In this document: one piece after another, positions 7,824 to 16,095 of the stretch
Layout: every line of letters starts with the position of its first letter
How positions within the stretch are numbered: position 1 is the first letter of the stretch
From: Streptomyces monomycini
Lineage (GTDB): Bacteria > Actinomycetota > Actinomycetes > Streptomycetales > Streptomycetaceae
Direction of reading: 5' to 3'
DNA length: 64,000 nt
Assembly: GCF_022271435.1 (NCBI RefSeq)
Contig: NZ_JAFIQY010000037.1
Location: forward strand, 24,758 to 88,757
Program-made: the position numbers and the translations under genes
Notes under the pieces: model-generated
The model's database searches: none
What the model was told of the DNA's origin: nothing
The model's input: only the letters and a program-made list of their open reading frames with translations

Positions 7824-9038
7824 TCACCCGCCGACGTCCACCTTCTTGATCGACCAGCGCGCGATGCGCAACGACATCTCCACGCCCTCGGTCGCGTACT
7901 CCACCATGGCCTTCTGATAGGCCGCCACCGCGTCCGCGAGGCCGCGCTCGCCCCGGTCCACCGCGGTCAGCGCCTCCGTCAGCGCCGCGGCGTCCCGCAC
8001 CGCGGTGTTGGCGCCGACCCCGCCCGAAGGCGGCATCGTGTGCACCGCGTCCCCCAGCGGGACGACCGGGCCGGTCTCCCAGGGCAGCACGGGCGTGTGC
8101 GCCCGCAGGGCCACGCCGAAGGTGAGCTCCGGCCGGGCGTGCCGGAAGACGCCGCGCAGCCCCGGGTGCCAGGCCGCGGTCCGGGCGGCCGCGAAGCGGC
8201 ACAGGCCGGGCCCGTCCAGGGAGAAGAACTCCGCGTCCGGCATCCCCAGGTCCGCCCGGTGCACGTTCAGCACCGCCATGTAGTAGTCCCCGGTATCCGG
8301 CAGCGTCAGCCCCGGGCAGAGCCGGGCCGCCGTCCCGCGCACCCCGTCCCGGAACGACATCGGCATCAGCCCGAGATGGCTGCCGTCCGTGCCGATCACA
8401 TAGCTGAAACGGTCCCGCAGCGGCTCCGGCAGCCCCGCGCGCACCGCGTCCGCGCGCGTGATGCGCGAGAACACCGTCCGTACGCCCAGGTCGGCCGGCC
8501 GGCGGCCGGGCAGCAGCTGCGTCCGCACCTGCGAGTTGGCCCCGTCCGCCGCCACCAGGACGTCCCCCTCGGCGCTGCTGCCGTCGGCGAAGTGGGCCCG
8601 CACCCCGCCGCCCGGCAGCCGTTCGCAGCGCGTGAAGGTCCTGCCGTACCGGACCACCGGCTCCAGCCCGGCCAGCAGGATCCGGCGCAGCACGTCCCGG
8701 TCCACCGCGTCGATCTTGTCGGGCCGCTCGCCCCGCGGATCGTCGAAGCCGGGCGTCCACTGAGGGGTGAGGTGTTCGTCGTACGCGTCGAGGCCGCTCT
8801 CGCCGCGCCGGTGCGCGGTGGCCACGAGCAGTTCGCACAACGGCGGCGGCAGACAGGCGCGCAGCGACGCCTCGCCCTCCGGGCTGATCCGCAGCCGGTA
8901 CCCCTGGCGCCGTTCGTCCGGGCCGCCGTCCCGTTCGAAGACCGTGACGTCCACCCCGGCGCCGCGCAGGCCCTGCGCGAGGCACAGACCGCCGACGCCC
9001 CCTCCGACCACCAGGACCCGCATTCCGTTCCGGCCCAT
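7824..9038 (-). CDS. FAD-dependent monooxygenase
   Basis: A 404-residue flavoprotein monooxygenase with GGGVGG near the N-terminus (about residues 11-16), the DG motif AADGAN in the middle and GDAVHTMPPSGG near the C-terminus. It lacks the long thioredoxin-like tail of the 2239 hydroxylase. It resembles the monooxygenase at 41222 (shared patterns such as AADGANS and GDAxHTMxP), so the two may act at successive oxidations. Enzymes of this shape in pentangular pathways include hydroxylases and Baeyer-Villiger-type enzymes such as XanO4. The ATG follows GAGAGGAG, and five heptamers in the upstream region suggest strong SARP control. Confidence 0.87.
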   Translation of the reverse strand: MGRNGMRVLVVGGGVGGLCLAQGLRGAGVDVTVFERDGGPDERRQGYRLRISPEGEASLRACLPPPLCELLVATAHRRGESGLDAYDEHLTPQWTPGFDDPRGERPDKIDAVDRDVLRRILLAGLEPVVRYGRTFTRCERLPGGGVRAHFADGSSAEGDVLVAADGANSQVRTQLLPGRRPADLGVRTVFSRITRADAVRAGLPEPLRDRFSYVIGTDGSHLGLMPMSFRDGVRGTAARLCPGLTLPDTGDYYMAVLNVHRADLGMPDAEFFSLDGPGLCRFAAARTAAWHPGLRGVFRHARPELTFGVALRAHTPVLPWETGPVVPLGDAVHTMPPSGGVGANTAVRDAAALTEALTAVDRGERGLADAVAAYQKAMVEYATEGVEMSLRIARWSIKKVDVGG

Positions 9039-9070
9039 CGGCACGCTCCTCTCGCACGGTGTGTCGGCCC

Positions 9071-9135
9071 ACTGTGCGGACGGCGGCTCGGAAATCCCTG
9101 GAAAGTCCGTCCACCGGAACTGGACGCGCATTTGA
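9071..9135 (-). promoter_or_regulatory. SARP-type promoter with five 11-bp-spaced heptamers
   Basis: Read on the minus strand: TCAAATG (9135-9129), TCCAGTT (9124-9118), TGGACGG (9113-9107), TCCAGGG (9102-9096) and CCGAGCC (9091-9085), all exactly 11 bp apart. An 8-bp gap follows, then CACAGT (9076-9071) as -10. It is the longest such array in the window and drives the monooxygenase starting at 9038. Confidence 0.7.
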
Positions 9136-9298
9136 GACGGCGCCTGCAAGGTGGCCGCACGCCCGGGTCCCACCGGACCCGGCCGGGCCCGCGGCCGGTG
9201 CGCCGGGGCCCGCGGTCTCGGCGGACGGCGGACTGCGCCGACACCCCGCCCCGCCCGGCACACCGTGCCCCACCGCACACACAAGGAGCTGATCAGGT

Positions 9299-10153
9299 AT
9301 GGAATTCGGGTTGGGCCTGCCGACGACGGTCCCGGACAAGGACGGCCCCGCGCTGGCCTCCTGGGCCCGCCGGGCCGAGGACGCCGGATTCGCCAGTCTC
9401 GGCGTGATCGACCGGCTCGTCTACGACAACTACGAACCGCTGACGGCCCTGGCCGCCGCGGCCGCGGTGACCGAACGCGTACGCCTGACGACCGGCATCC
9501 TCATCGCCCCCTACCGCACCCAGACGGCGCTGCTGGCCAAGCAGGCGGCCACCGTCTCGGCGCTGTCCGGCGGCCGGCTGGTGCTGGGCGTCGCCGCGGG
9601 CGGCCGTGAGGACGACTTCCAGGCCGTGGACGCCACCTACCACGACCGCGGACGCCGGCTGGACGCCCAGCTCGCCGAGTTGCGCGACATCTGGCAGGGC
9701 AAGGGCGAGGTGTCCGGCATCGGACCCGAACTGAGCACCGGGCAGCCGCAGTTGCTGGTCGGCGGCCACTCGCCGGCGGCGATGCGGCGGGCCGCCCGCC
9801 TCGGCGACGGCTGGTTCTGCGGCGGCAGCTCCGCGTCGGCGTACGGCGACCTGGTCGCACGGGCCCGCGAGGCGTGGAAGGAGGAGGGCCGCGCCGGCCG
9901 GCCGCGGCTGGTGTCGCTCGCCTACGCCGCGCTCGGCCCCGGCGCGCGCGAGCTGGCCCAGGCGTACCTCGGCGACTACTACGCCTTCGCGGGCCCCTTC
10001 GCCCAGCGCATCGCGTCCATGGCCGTCACCGACCGGCGGGAACTGGTGGACCTCGCCCAGAGCTACGCGGACCTCGGCTGCGACGAACTGATCCTGATGC
10101 CGTGCTCCGCCGACCCGCGGCACCTGGAGTCCCTGGCGGAAGCCGTGCTCTGA
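9299..10153 (+). CDS. Luciferase-like (LLM) F420/FMN-dependent oxidoreductase
   Basis: A 284-residue TIM-barrel protein of the bacterial luciferase-like superfamily. It starts MEFGLGLPT, has the usual LTTGILIAPYR strand around residue 65, and GGHSPAAMRRAARLGDGWF around 160, both typical of F420-dependent members. In polyketide clusters such proteins reduce or oxidise ring ketones or act as FMN monooxygenases. The cofactor cannot be settled from sequence. AAGGAGCTGATC precedes the ATG. It is convergent with the glycosyltransferase gene, with a terminator between them. Confidence 0.85.
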   Translation: MEFGLGLPTTVPDKDGPALASWARRAEDAGFASLGVIDRLVYDNYEPLTALAAAAAVTERVRLTTGILIAPYRTQTALLAKQAATVSALSGGRLVLGVAAGGREDDFQAVDATYHDRGRRLDAQLAELRDIWQGKGEVSGIGPELSTGQPQLLVGGHSPAAMRRAARLGDGWFCGGSSASAYGDLVARAREAWKEEGRAGRPRLVSLAYAALGPGARELAQAYLGDYYAFAGPFAQRIASMAVTDRRELVDLAQSYADLGCDELILMPCSADPRHLESLAEAVL

Positions 10154-10160
10154 GCCGGCG

Positions 10161-10198
10161 CGAGGGCCGCCCACCGTCGAACCGGTGGGCGGCCCTCG
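10161..10198. terminator. Bidirectional terminator hairpin
   Basis: A perfect 16-bp stem (10161-10176 with 10183-10198) and a 6-base loop TCGAAC lie between two convergent genes. No U-tract is present. Confidence 0.85.
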
Positions 10199-10233
10199 TC
10201 GTGTGCGGCGCCGGTGGGATCTGGCCCGGCCCC

Positions 10234-11439
10234 TCAGCGGCTCCCCGCCGCGCGGACCGGCAGTGTGCGTGACAGTTCCGCCGCGACCTGCGCCGGCGTC
10301 GGGCGGGCGAGCATGCCGGCGCTCATGCGGCGCGCGGCGGCCTGCGCGGCGTCGTCGTCCAGCAGCTCGTACGCCTCCGAGCGAAGGCGTTCGGTGGTGG
10401 CCTCGTCACGGGTGAGCGCCCGGCCCGCCCCTACGGCCACCACCCGCCCGGCGTGGCCCTTGTGGTCCGGCAACTGCGGGACCAGCAGCAGCGGCACGCC
10501 CGCCCGCAACGAGGTGAGCACCGTGCCGGCCCCGCCGTGGGCCACCACCAGGTCGGCCGAGGGCACCAACGCGTGCAGGGGGACGTCCGTCACCACGCGT
10601 ACCCCCGCCGACCCGTCGAGCAGTTCCGGGCCGAGCAGGTCCCGCTGCCGGGCCGACACCGCGAGCACCACCTCGACACCGGGCCCCGCCAGCGCCGCGG
10701 CTGCCTGGCCGCCGAGGAAGAGCCGGCCGTCGAGGCGGGCCATGGTGTGCCCCCAGGTCACCAGGGCCCGGCGCACTCCCGGCGGCGTGTCGGGCAGCGG
10801 CGGCCGGGGGACCTCACCACACCCGTTGTACGGCACGTACCGCACCGGCATCCGCCGGTACGCGACGGGGAGTTGGAGGGCGTCCGGGCACGGGTCGACG
10901 GTCAGTGTGCCGAGCGCGTCGAAATCCTCGATGCCGTACCGCTCCAGGAACGGCGCCACGGCCTGCGGCAGCAGCGCGCGGGCGCGTGCCAGCAGGTCCG
11001 TGCCGTACAGCACCCGGACCGCGGGCACCCCGGCCGCCGCGGCGGCGACCGGGCCGGCCAGCGCGGTCGGCTCGTACACCACCAGGTCCGCGCGCCAGTC
11101 GCGGGCCAGCTCCACCAGACCGTCGGTCATCGACGCGGCGAGTGCCGCGACCATCCGCAGGGCGCGCGGAGCGTTGTTGCCCGGCAGGGGCTCTCCGCCG
11201 GAGGGCGGAGCCGACGGGCCGACGGCCGCGGACGGCAGGACGTAGCCCCGCACCAGGCCGGCCGCGTCGGTGTCCGTGCCGACCACCGCGCTTGGCAGCC
11301 CGGTGCGGTCCGTCTCCGGCTTCAGCGCGGGCGGCCCGGCGACCAGCACCTCGTGCCCGGCGGCCCGGAAGGCCGAGGCCAGCGGCACGAGGGCGTACAG
11401 GTGCGAGGGCCAGGCCCAGGACGTGAACAGTACGCGCAT
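10234..11439 (-). CDS. GT1-family glycosyltransferase
   Basis: A 401-residue GT-B fold transferase of the macrolide/aromatic polyketide type. It begins MRVLFTSWAWPSHLYALVPL, with the usual acceptor-domain start. The C-terminal donor domain has VAHGGAGTVL and LLLVPQLPDHKGHA, the nucleotide-sugar motif region. It should attach an activated sugar to the polyketide. No deoxysugar biosynthesis genes are visible in the window, so either they lie to the left or a common housekeeping sugar is used. It is the last gene of the long minus-strand polyketide operon. The ATG at 11439 fits the family start; in-frame sequence upstream is arginine- and proline-rich and was excluded. Confidence 0.88.
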   Translation of the reverse strand: MRVLFTSWAWPSHLYALVPLASAFRAAGHEVLVAGPPALKPETDRTGLPSAVVGTDTDAAGLVRGYVLPSAAVGPSAPPSGGEPLPGNNAPRALRMVAALAASMTDGLVELARDWRADLVVYEPTALAGPVAAAAAGVPAVRVLYGTDLLARARALLPQAVAPFLERYGIEDFDALGTLTVDPCPDALQLPVAYRRMPVRYVPYNGCGEVPRPPLPDTPPGVRRALVTWGHTMARLDGRLFLGGQAAAALAGPGVEVVLAVSARQRDLLGPELLDGSAGVRVVTDVPLHALVPSADLVVAHGGAGTVLTSLRAGVPLLLVPQLPDHKGHAGRVVAVGAGRALTRDEATTERLRSEAYELLDDDAAQAAARRMSAGMLARPTPAQVAAELSRTLPVRAAGSR

Positions 11440-11567
11440 GACTCGTCTTTGTCCCTTCGTGACGACATGGCCCCGCTCGGGCAGGGGAGAGGGCCGGAAA
11501 CGGCCCGCCGCGTACGGCCCGGCGGCCTCCACCGGGGGAGACACCGGGCCGTACGCGGTGGGCCGGG

Positions 11568-12431
11568 CTACACGGAATGGTCGACGATGACGGAGGCGTC
11601 CTTGGCGCCGTCGCCCGCGGCGACCACGGACGCGAACCGCTCCCGCACGGTGTCCAGCACCGGCAGCCCGAGCCCGCTCTCGCGGGCGGCCCGGACGGCG
11701 ATGCCGATGTCCTTCTCCATCAGGTCGGCGCGGAAGTACGCCGGCTCGTACGAGCCGCGCAGCATCAGGTCCGCGCGGAACCGCATGACCAGGGAGCTGA
11801 ACCCGGACTCCGCGATGGTGGAGAGGACCCGCTCCCGGTCCAGACCGGCCGCGACCCCGTAGGAGACCGCCTCGGCCATCGACGCGACCTGGGCGCCGAG
11901 CAGCAGATTGAGCACGATCTTGAGACTGGTCGCGGTGCCCGGCGCGCCGAGGTGCACCACCTGGGAGCCGAGCGCGTCCAGCACCGGCCGCACCTCGGCC
12001 AGGTCCGCCTCCGCCCCGGACACGAAGATCCGCAGCTCACCCCGGCGGGCCTGCGGCGGATTGCCCACCACGCACGCCTCGACGCGCCGCAGGCCCCGGT
12101 CCGCCAGCCGCCCGGCCGCCTCCCGGGCGAAGCCGGGCGAGACGGTCGAGGTGTCGACGACGAGCGCCCCGGGCTCCAGGACCGGTACCACCTGGCCGAA
12201 CAGCACCTCCTCGACGGCCTGTTCGTCGCTCAGGCTCAGCAGGACGACCCGGTGCCCCGCGGCGGCGGCCCCGGGGGAGCCGGCGCCCCGCGCCCCGGCC
12301 CGCAGCAGCGGGTCGGCCTTGCCGGCCGTCCGGTTGTGGACGGTCAGCCCGTACCCGCTCTCCAGCAGCCGGTGCGCCATCCCGCCGCCCATGGCTCCGA
12401 GGCCGATGAACGCCAGTTGCCGGTGGTCCAT
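11568..12431 (-). CDS. NAD(P)-dependent beta-hydroxyacid dehydrogenase/imine reductase-like protein
   Basis: A 287-residue protein of the 6-phosphogluconate/3-hydroxyisobutyrate dehydrogenase superfamily. The Rossmann motif GLGAMGGGMA lies at about residues 9-18, and GTATSLKIVLN, carrying the catalytic-type Lys, at about 172. Some relatives are imine reductases with the Lys replaced; here a Lys is kept. Such a gene is unusual in an aromatic polyketide operon. It could reduce a carbonyl or supply a small hydroxy- or oxo-acid precursor. The ATG is chosen over an in-frame GTG six bases upstream because GGAGAGGAG lies 6 bases before it. Confidence 0.8.
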   Translation of the reverse strand: MDHRQLAFIGLGAMGGGMAHRLLESGYGLTVHNRTAGKADPLLRAGARGAGSPGAAAAGHRVVLLSLSDEQAVEEVLFGQVVPVLEPGALVVDTSTVSPGFAREAAGRLADRGLRRVEACVVGNPPQARRGELRIFVSGAEADLAEVRPVLDALGSQVVHLGAPGTATSLKIVLNLLLGAQVASMAEAVSYGVAAGLDRERVLSTIAESGFSSLVMRFRADLMLRGSYEPAYFRADLMEKDIGIAVRAARESGLGLPVLDTVRERFASVVAAGDGAKDASVIVDHSV

Positions 12432-12470
12432 GTGCACTCCTCTCCTTCGACGCGGCGGCGCGCGCGTACC

Positions 12471-12782
12471 TCAGTACGCGGCGTCGACCTCGTACACGGC
12501 GAACGGGGCGGCGGTCCTGGTGTCGCGGAACGGGCGCAGCGGCGCGGTGTCCTGGCGGTGGTCCGCGCCCTTCTCCCACTCCAGGAAGGCGGCCAGGGAC
12601 TCCCAGCGGCTCATCACCGCGAGCGCGGTGGGGTCCGCGGGGCTGCGCAGCAGCTCGTTGCCGAGCAGCCCCGGCACCTTCGCCATCCGCTCGCTGACCT
12701 GGTGATAGGCGGCCCGGACCGCGTCGAGCTGCGCCTCGTCGTACGCGGCCTGGTAGACGATGACCCGCGCCTCACCGGGCAC
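12471..12782 (-). CDS. ABM-fold (antibiotic biosynthesis monooxygenase) protein
   Basis: A small 103-residue dimeric alpha/beta-barrel protein (ABM superfamily). It has the typical strand-helix pattern with AVMSRWESLAAFLEWEK near the middle. Relatives such as TcmH and ActVA-Orf6 oxidise anthrones to quinones without cofactor. The GTG start lies inside the end of the preceding ABM gene (11-bp overlap), so the two are probably translated together and may form a heterodimer. Confidence 0.75.
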   Translation of the reverse strand: MPGEARVIVYQAAYDEAQLDAVRAAYHQVSERMAKVPGLLGNELLRSPADPTALAVMSRWESLAAFLEWEKGADHRQDTAPLRPFRDTRTAAPFAVYEVDAAY

Positions 12783-13095
12783 GGCCCGCCACCGCCCTGC
12801 CTTCGATGTGCTCCACCATCTCCATGGGGTGGAAGGAGCCGCTGCGCCGGAACGGGTGGAGCTTGGCCCGGTGCTCCAGGTGCGCGGGGCTGTCCTCGAA
12901 CTCCCGGAACCGCGTCTCGTCCAGCCAGTCGCTGACGATGTAGTAGGTGCCCTCCTCGGCAGTGGCCCGGGCGAGCGACTGGCCGAGACTGGCCGGATGC
13001 CCGGTCACCGCGTCGCTGCCCTCGCGCCACACCCGCTCGAAGTCGTCCTCGCGGCCCGGCTCGATCTCCATCCGGAGCATCACACGGAAGGTCAT
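12772..13095 (-). CDS. ABM-fold cofactorless oxygenase/cyclase
   Basis: A 107-residue ABM-superfamily protein. It begins MTFRVMLRMEIEPGRED, with YYIVSDWLDETRFREFE in the core. It is probably a cofactorless anthrone oxygenase (TcmH-like) or a cyclase. Its ATG overlaps the TGA of the upstream ketoreductase by one base (TGATG), so expression is coupled. It is one of several ABM-fold genes in the cluster, including a tandem-domain version at 25770. Confidence 0.8.
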   Translation of the reverse strand: MTFRVMLRMEIEPGREDDFERVWREGSDAVTGHPASLGQSLARATAEEGTYYIVSDWLDETRFREFEDSPAHLEHRAKLHPFRRSGSFHPMEMVEHIEGRAVAGRAR

Positions 13096-13847
13096 CAGGA
13101 GATCCCCCCGTCGACGCCGATGACGTTGCCGGTCACGTAGCGGGACAGGTCGCTGGCGAGCCAGAGCACCGCGCCCGCGACCTCCTCGGGTGTGCCGAGC
13201 CGGCCCAGGGCGGTCTTCCCGCCGTAGCGCTGGGTCATCAGGGTGCGCTGCTCCTCGGGCAGCGCGTGGAAGTTCTCGGTCTCGATGACCCCGCAGGCGA
13301 CCACGTTGAACCGGATGCCCTGGGGACCGAACTCCCGGGCCAGCGAGCGGTTCAAGCCCACGACGGCCGCCTTGGTGGCGGTGTAGTGGGCACGCAGCGG
13401 TACGCCCGCGTCCACGGCCCGGGAGCCGATGCTGACGACGGAGGAGCCTTCGCCGAGCAGCGGCAGCGCGTGCTGGACGACGAGGTGGGTGCCGGTGATG
13501 TTGGTGCGGAGGATGCGTTCCCACTCCTCCAGCGGCAGGTCGGCGTAGGGGACGTGGCTGATGGCGCCGGCGTTGTTGACGAGCAGGTCGAGCCTGCCGT
13601 ACCGCTCCCCGGCCTGCCGCAGCAGCTCGGCCACGTCGGACGGCCGGGTCAGGTCGGCCCGTACGACGTGGTGGTCACCGCCGATCGTCTTCAGTTCGGC
13701 CTCCAGGGAGCCGACGAAGTCGCTGTCGGAGCGGTAGCAGGTGACGACATCGACACCGGCCCGGGCCAGGGCGAGGACGATGCCCCGGCCGATGCCCCGG
13801 GTGCCGCCGGTGACCAGAGCTTTCTTTCCGCGCAGTGCGAGTTCCAT
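13095..13847 (-). CDS. Ketoreductase (SDR family)
   Basis: A 250-residue SDR of the FabG-like polyketide ketoreductase type. The loop TGGTRGIG is at 14-21, LLVNNAG in the middle, a Ser followed by YTATK for catalysis, and the C-terminal VTGNVIGVDGG typical of FabG proteins. It likely reduces one carbonyl of the nascent or cyclised chain. GGAGGAATC precedes the ATG. A second ketoreductase lies at 19720; pentangular pathways often use more than one. Confidence 0.86.
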   Translation of the reverse strand: MELALRGKKALVTGGTRGIGRGIVLALARAGVDVVTCYRSDSDFVGSLEAELKTIGGDHHVVRADLTRPSDVAELLRQAGERYGRLDLLVNNAGAISHVPYADLPLEEWERILRTNITGTHLVVQHALPLLGEGSSVVSIGSRAVDAGVPLRAHYTATKAAVVGLNRSLAREFGPQGIRFNVVACGVIETENFHALPEEQRTLMTQRYGGKTALGRLGTPEEVAGAVLWLASDLSRYVTGNVIGVDGGIS

Positions 13848-13905
13848 GATTCCTCCGTAGGGGACGGGGCGAAGCAGAGAGGGGAAGGGGTGGGGGCGGG
13901 CGGGG

Positions 13906-14361
13906 TCAGAGGAGCACGCCCAGGCCGGCGCAGTTCGCCAGGAGGGCGGCGACGGCCAGCAGGCTGCGCCGTCGGTTCCAGGCGCCCCAACTGCGGCGCG
14001 GGTCGGCGAAGTCGGCCGGCAGGCGGTCCGGGTCCAGGGTGCGCATCCACCGGTTGACCGGGGCGTTGCGCGTGACCGAGATGACGGCCGTCGCCACGGC
14101 CAGCACGGCGGCCACCGCGAACGCCGCCCGCGCGGCAGGCTCCGGCGCCAGGAACGCCAGCGCCGTGTCGCAGCCGACCGTGCCGACCAGACAGAGCGGC
14201 ATCGCCGGGTCGTAACGGGTGCCGAAGAACGCGTGGGCGTGCACGTACCGGTCGACGGGCAGGGAGGCCAGATAGGGGAAGCCGCCGAGCTGGGTGCCGA
14301 ACAGCACGCCGGCCGCCAGCCCGTTGAGCAGCAGCGTCAGCGGAGCGAACAGGGCCAGCAC
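13906..14361 (-). CDS. DUF1772 membrane protein, anthrone-oxygenase-like
   Basis: A 151-residue protein with about four hydrophobic segments and the DUF1772 signature region with PVNRWMRTLD, followed by DPRRSWGAWNRRRS. DUF1772 proteins are common in aromatic polyketide clusters, and fungal members (HypC/GedH type) act as anthrone oxidases. It may oxidise a ring to the quinone at the membrane. The start is GTG. It lies 10 bp from the aromatase gene. A paralogue is at 18882. Confidence 0.75.
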   Translation of the reverse strand: MLALFAPLTLLLNGLAAGVLFGTQLGGFPYLASLPVDRYVHAHAFFGTRYDPAMPLCLVGTVGCDTALAFLAPEPAARAAFAVAAVLAVATAVISVTRNAPVNRWMRTLDPDRLPADFADPRRSWGAWNRRRSLLAVAALLANCAGLGVLL

Positions 14362-14371
14362 GTGGGGCCCC

Positions 14372-14833
14372 TCAGCGGACGAGGGCGCGCGCGGCGGCCT
14401 CGACCTTCTCCTTGATCAGGGCCATCTGGACCGTGGTGTTGCGGTTGAGGCGTTCGGTCATCTGCTCGTCGGTGACCGGGGCCGCGTCCTTCATGTGGAA
14501 GTCCTGCACCCAGCGCATCCGTACGCCGCCGGGCTCCTGGACGTACTCCCAGTAGATCTTCATGTACGCGAACGGGCCGGTCTCCACCCGCTCGGCCCGC
14601 ACGGTTCGGCTCTCGGCGTCCGACGTCCGCCGGGACACCCAGCTCCAGACCTGGCCGTTCTCGTCCGGGTGCATCGTCAGGCGGAACAGCACGGTGTCGC
14701 CGTCCCGCTCCAGCACCTCGGCGGCGGCGTACTCGCTGAACAGGCCGGGCCACTGTGGCACGTCGTTGGTCATCCGCCACACCAGGTCCATCGGGGCGTC
14801 GATGACGATCTCGTTGTCGGTGTGTCCGCTCAT
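14372..14833 (-). CDS. Polyketide aromatase/cyclase (single SRPBCC domain)
   Basis: A 153-residue START/SRPBCC-fold protein like the N-terminal TcmN domain and the WhiE aromatase. It has the helix-grip start EIVIDAPMDLVWRMTNDV, then PQWPGLFSEYAAAEVL, and a long C-terminal helix. It should catalyse first-ring cyclisation and aromatisation of the ACP-bound chain, commonly C9-C14 in TcmN/WhiE-like single-domain enzymes. It lies directly downstream of the chain-length factor in the polyketide operon. Confidence 0.9.
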   Translation of the reverse strand: MSGHTDNEIVIDAPMDLVWRMTNDVPQWPGLFSEYAAAEVLERDGDTVLFRLTMHPDENGQVWSWVSRRTSDAESRTVRAERVETGPFAYMKIYWEYVQEPGGVRMRWVQDFHMKDAAPVTDEQMTERLNRNTTVQMALIKEKVEAAARALVR

Positions 14834-14862
14834 GGTGCGTGCTCCTCACGTCGTCGTGCTGG

Positions 14863-16095
14863 TCAGCGGCCCAGTACCAGGGCCGAGGTGAACCCCCCGT
14901 GACCGCGCGCCAGGACCAGCGCCCGCCGCAGCGGCGCTTCCCGTGGCGCTCCGGTCACCAGGTCTATCTCCAGTCCCGGGGCGGGGCGCCGGGTGCCGAC
15001 GGTGGGCGGGACGACCCCGTCGCGCAGTGCCAGCAGAGCCGTCGCCACGTCGAGCGGCGCGCCGCCGCCGTAGAGCCGGCCGGTGAGCGTCTTCGGCGCC
15101 GTGACCGGTACCGCCGACGGTCCGAAGACGGCGGCGACGGCCTCGGCCTCGGCACGGTCGTCGGCGGGCACCCCGGCCGCGTCGGCGAACACCACGTCGA
15201 TGTCGCGCGGGGCGAGCCGGGCGGCGCGCAGGGCCTGTTCGACGACCCGGCGCAGCGCGCGGGGGCGCCCCGAGCCGGGCGGCGGGTCGAATCCGGCGGC
15301 GTGGCCGAGCACCCGCCCGTACTCCGTCCCGGCCCCGCGCGCCTCGGCGGCCTCGGCGCTCTCCAGGACGAGGACGGCACCGCCCTCGCCGGGCACGTAG
15401 CCGCACGCCCCGGCGTCGAACGGCAGGTAGGCCCGCTCCGGATCGGTGGCCGTGGACAGCTTCCCGGTGGAGAGCTGCGCGCTCAGGCCGTACGGGCACA
15501 GCGAGGCGTCCGTGCCGCCGGTGAGCACCAGCCGCGCGCCCCGGCCGGTCAGCCGCCGGGCCTGGGCGATGGCGTCGAGTCCGCCGGCCTGTTCGCAGGC
15601 GAGGACGCCGCAAGGGCCGCGCATCCCGTGGCGGATGGAGAGCTGGCCGGTGGTGGCCGCGTAGAACCAGGCGATCGACTGGTAGGCGCCGACCCAGGAC
15701 GGGTCGTGCCGGTACAGCGCCGTCATCTCCCGCTGGCCGAACTCCGTGCCGCCCGAGGACGAGGAGGTCACCACGGCCATCTCGTACTCGGGCAGCGCGG
15801 CCGGGTCGACGCCCGCGTCCCCGAGCGCTTCCTCGGCGGCGGCGAGCGCCAGATGCGTCCAGTGGTCGGTCTGGGAGATCAGCCGGCCGGGCCGTACGGC
15901 GGTCCGCGCGTCGAAGCCCGGTACCTGGCCGGACAGGCGTACGGGGTAACCGGACACGTCGAAGCGGGTGGTCCGGCCGATCGCCGAACGGCCGGCCAGG
16001 GTCGCCGCCCAGTGGTCCTCGACGCCGAGGCCCGTCGGGGCGACGACGCCGATACCGGTGAACACCGGGGCCCGGGCGGGCCGGGTGAGGGTCAT
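14863..16095 (-). CDS. Type II PKS chain-length factor (KS-beta)
   Basis: A 410-residue ketosynthase-like partner of KS-alpha. The active-site Cys is replaced by Gln169 within ACEQAGG, the hallmark of chain-length factors (decarboxylation and chain-length control). In the channel segment near residue 117 the Phe found after GG in the actinorhodin protein is Thr (GGTEFGQ). Small residues here are known to widen the cavity, consistent with a long chain of the pentangular size class; this is inference from alignment by eye. The ATG overlaps the KS-alpha TGA by 4 bases, keeping 1:1 production. Confidence 0.95.
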   Translation of the reverse strand: MTLTRPARAPVFTGIGVVAPTGLGVEDHWAATLAGRSAIGRTTRFDVSGYPVRLSGQVPGFDARTAVRPGRLISQTDHWTHLALAAAEEALGDAGVDPAALPEYEMAVVTSSSSGGTEFGQREMTALYRHDPSWVGAYQSIAWFYAATTGQLSIRHGMRGPCGVLACEQAGGLDAIAQARRLTGRGARLVLTGGTDASLCPYGLSAQLSTGKLSTATDPERAYLPFDAGACGYVPGEGGAVLVLESAEAAEARGAGTEYGRVLGHAAGFDPPPGSGRPRALRRVVEQALRAARLAPRDIDVVFADAAGVPADDRAEAEAVAAVFGPSAVPVTAPKTLTGRLYGGGAPLDVATALLALRDGVVPPTVGTRRPAPGLEIDLVTGAPREAPLRRALVLARGHGGFTSALVLGR

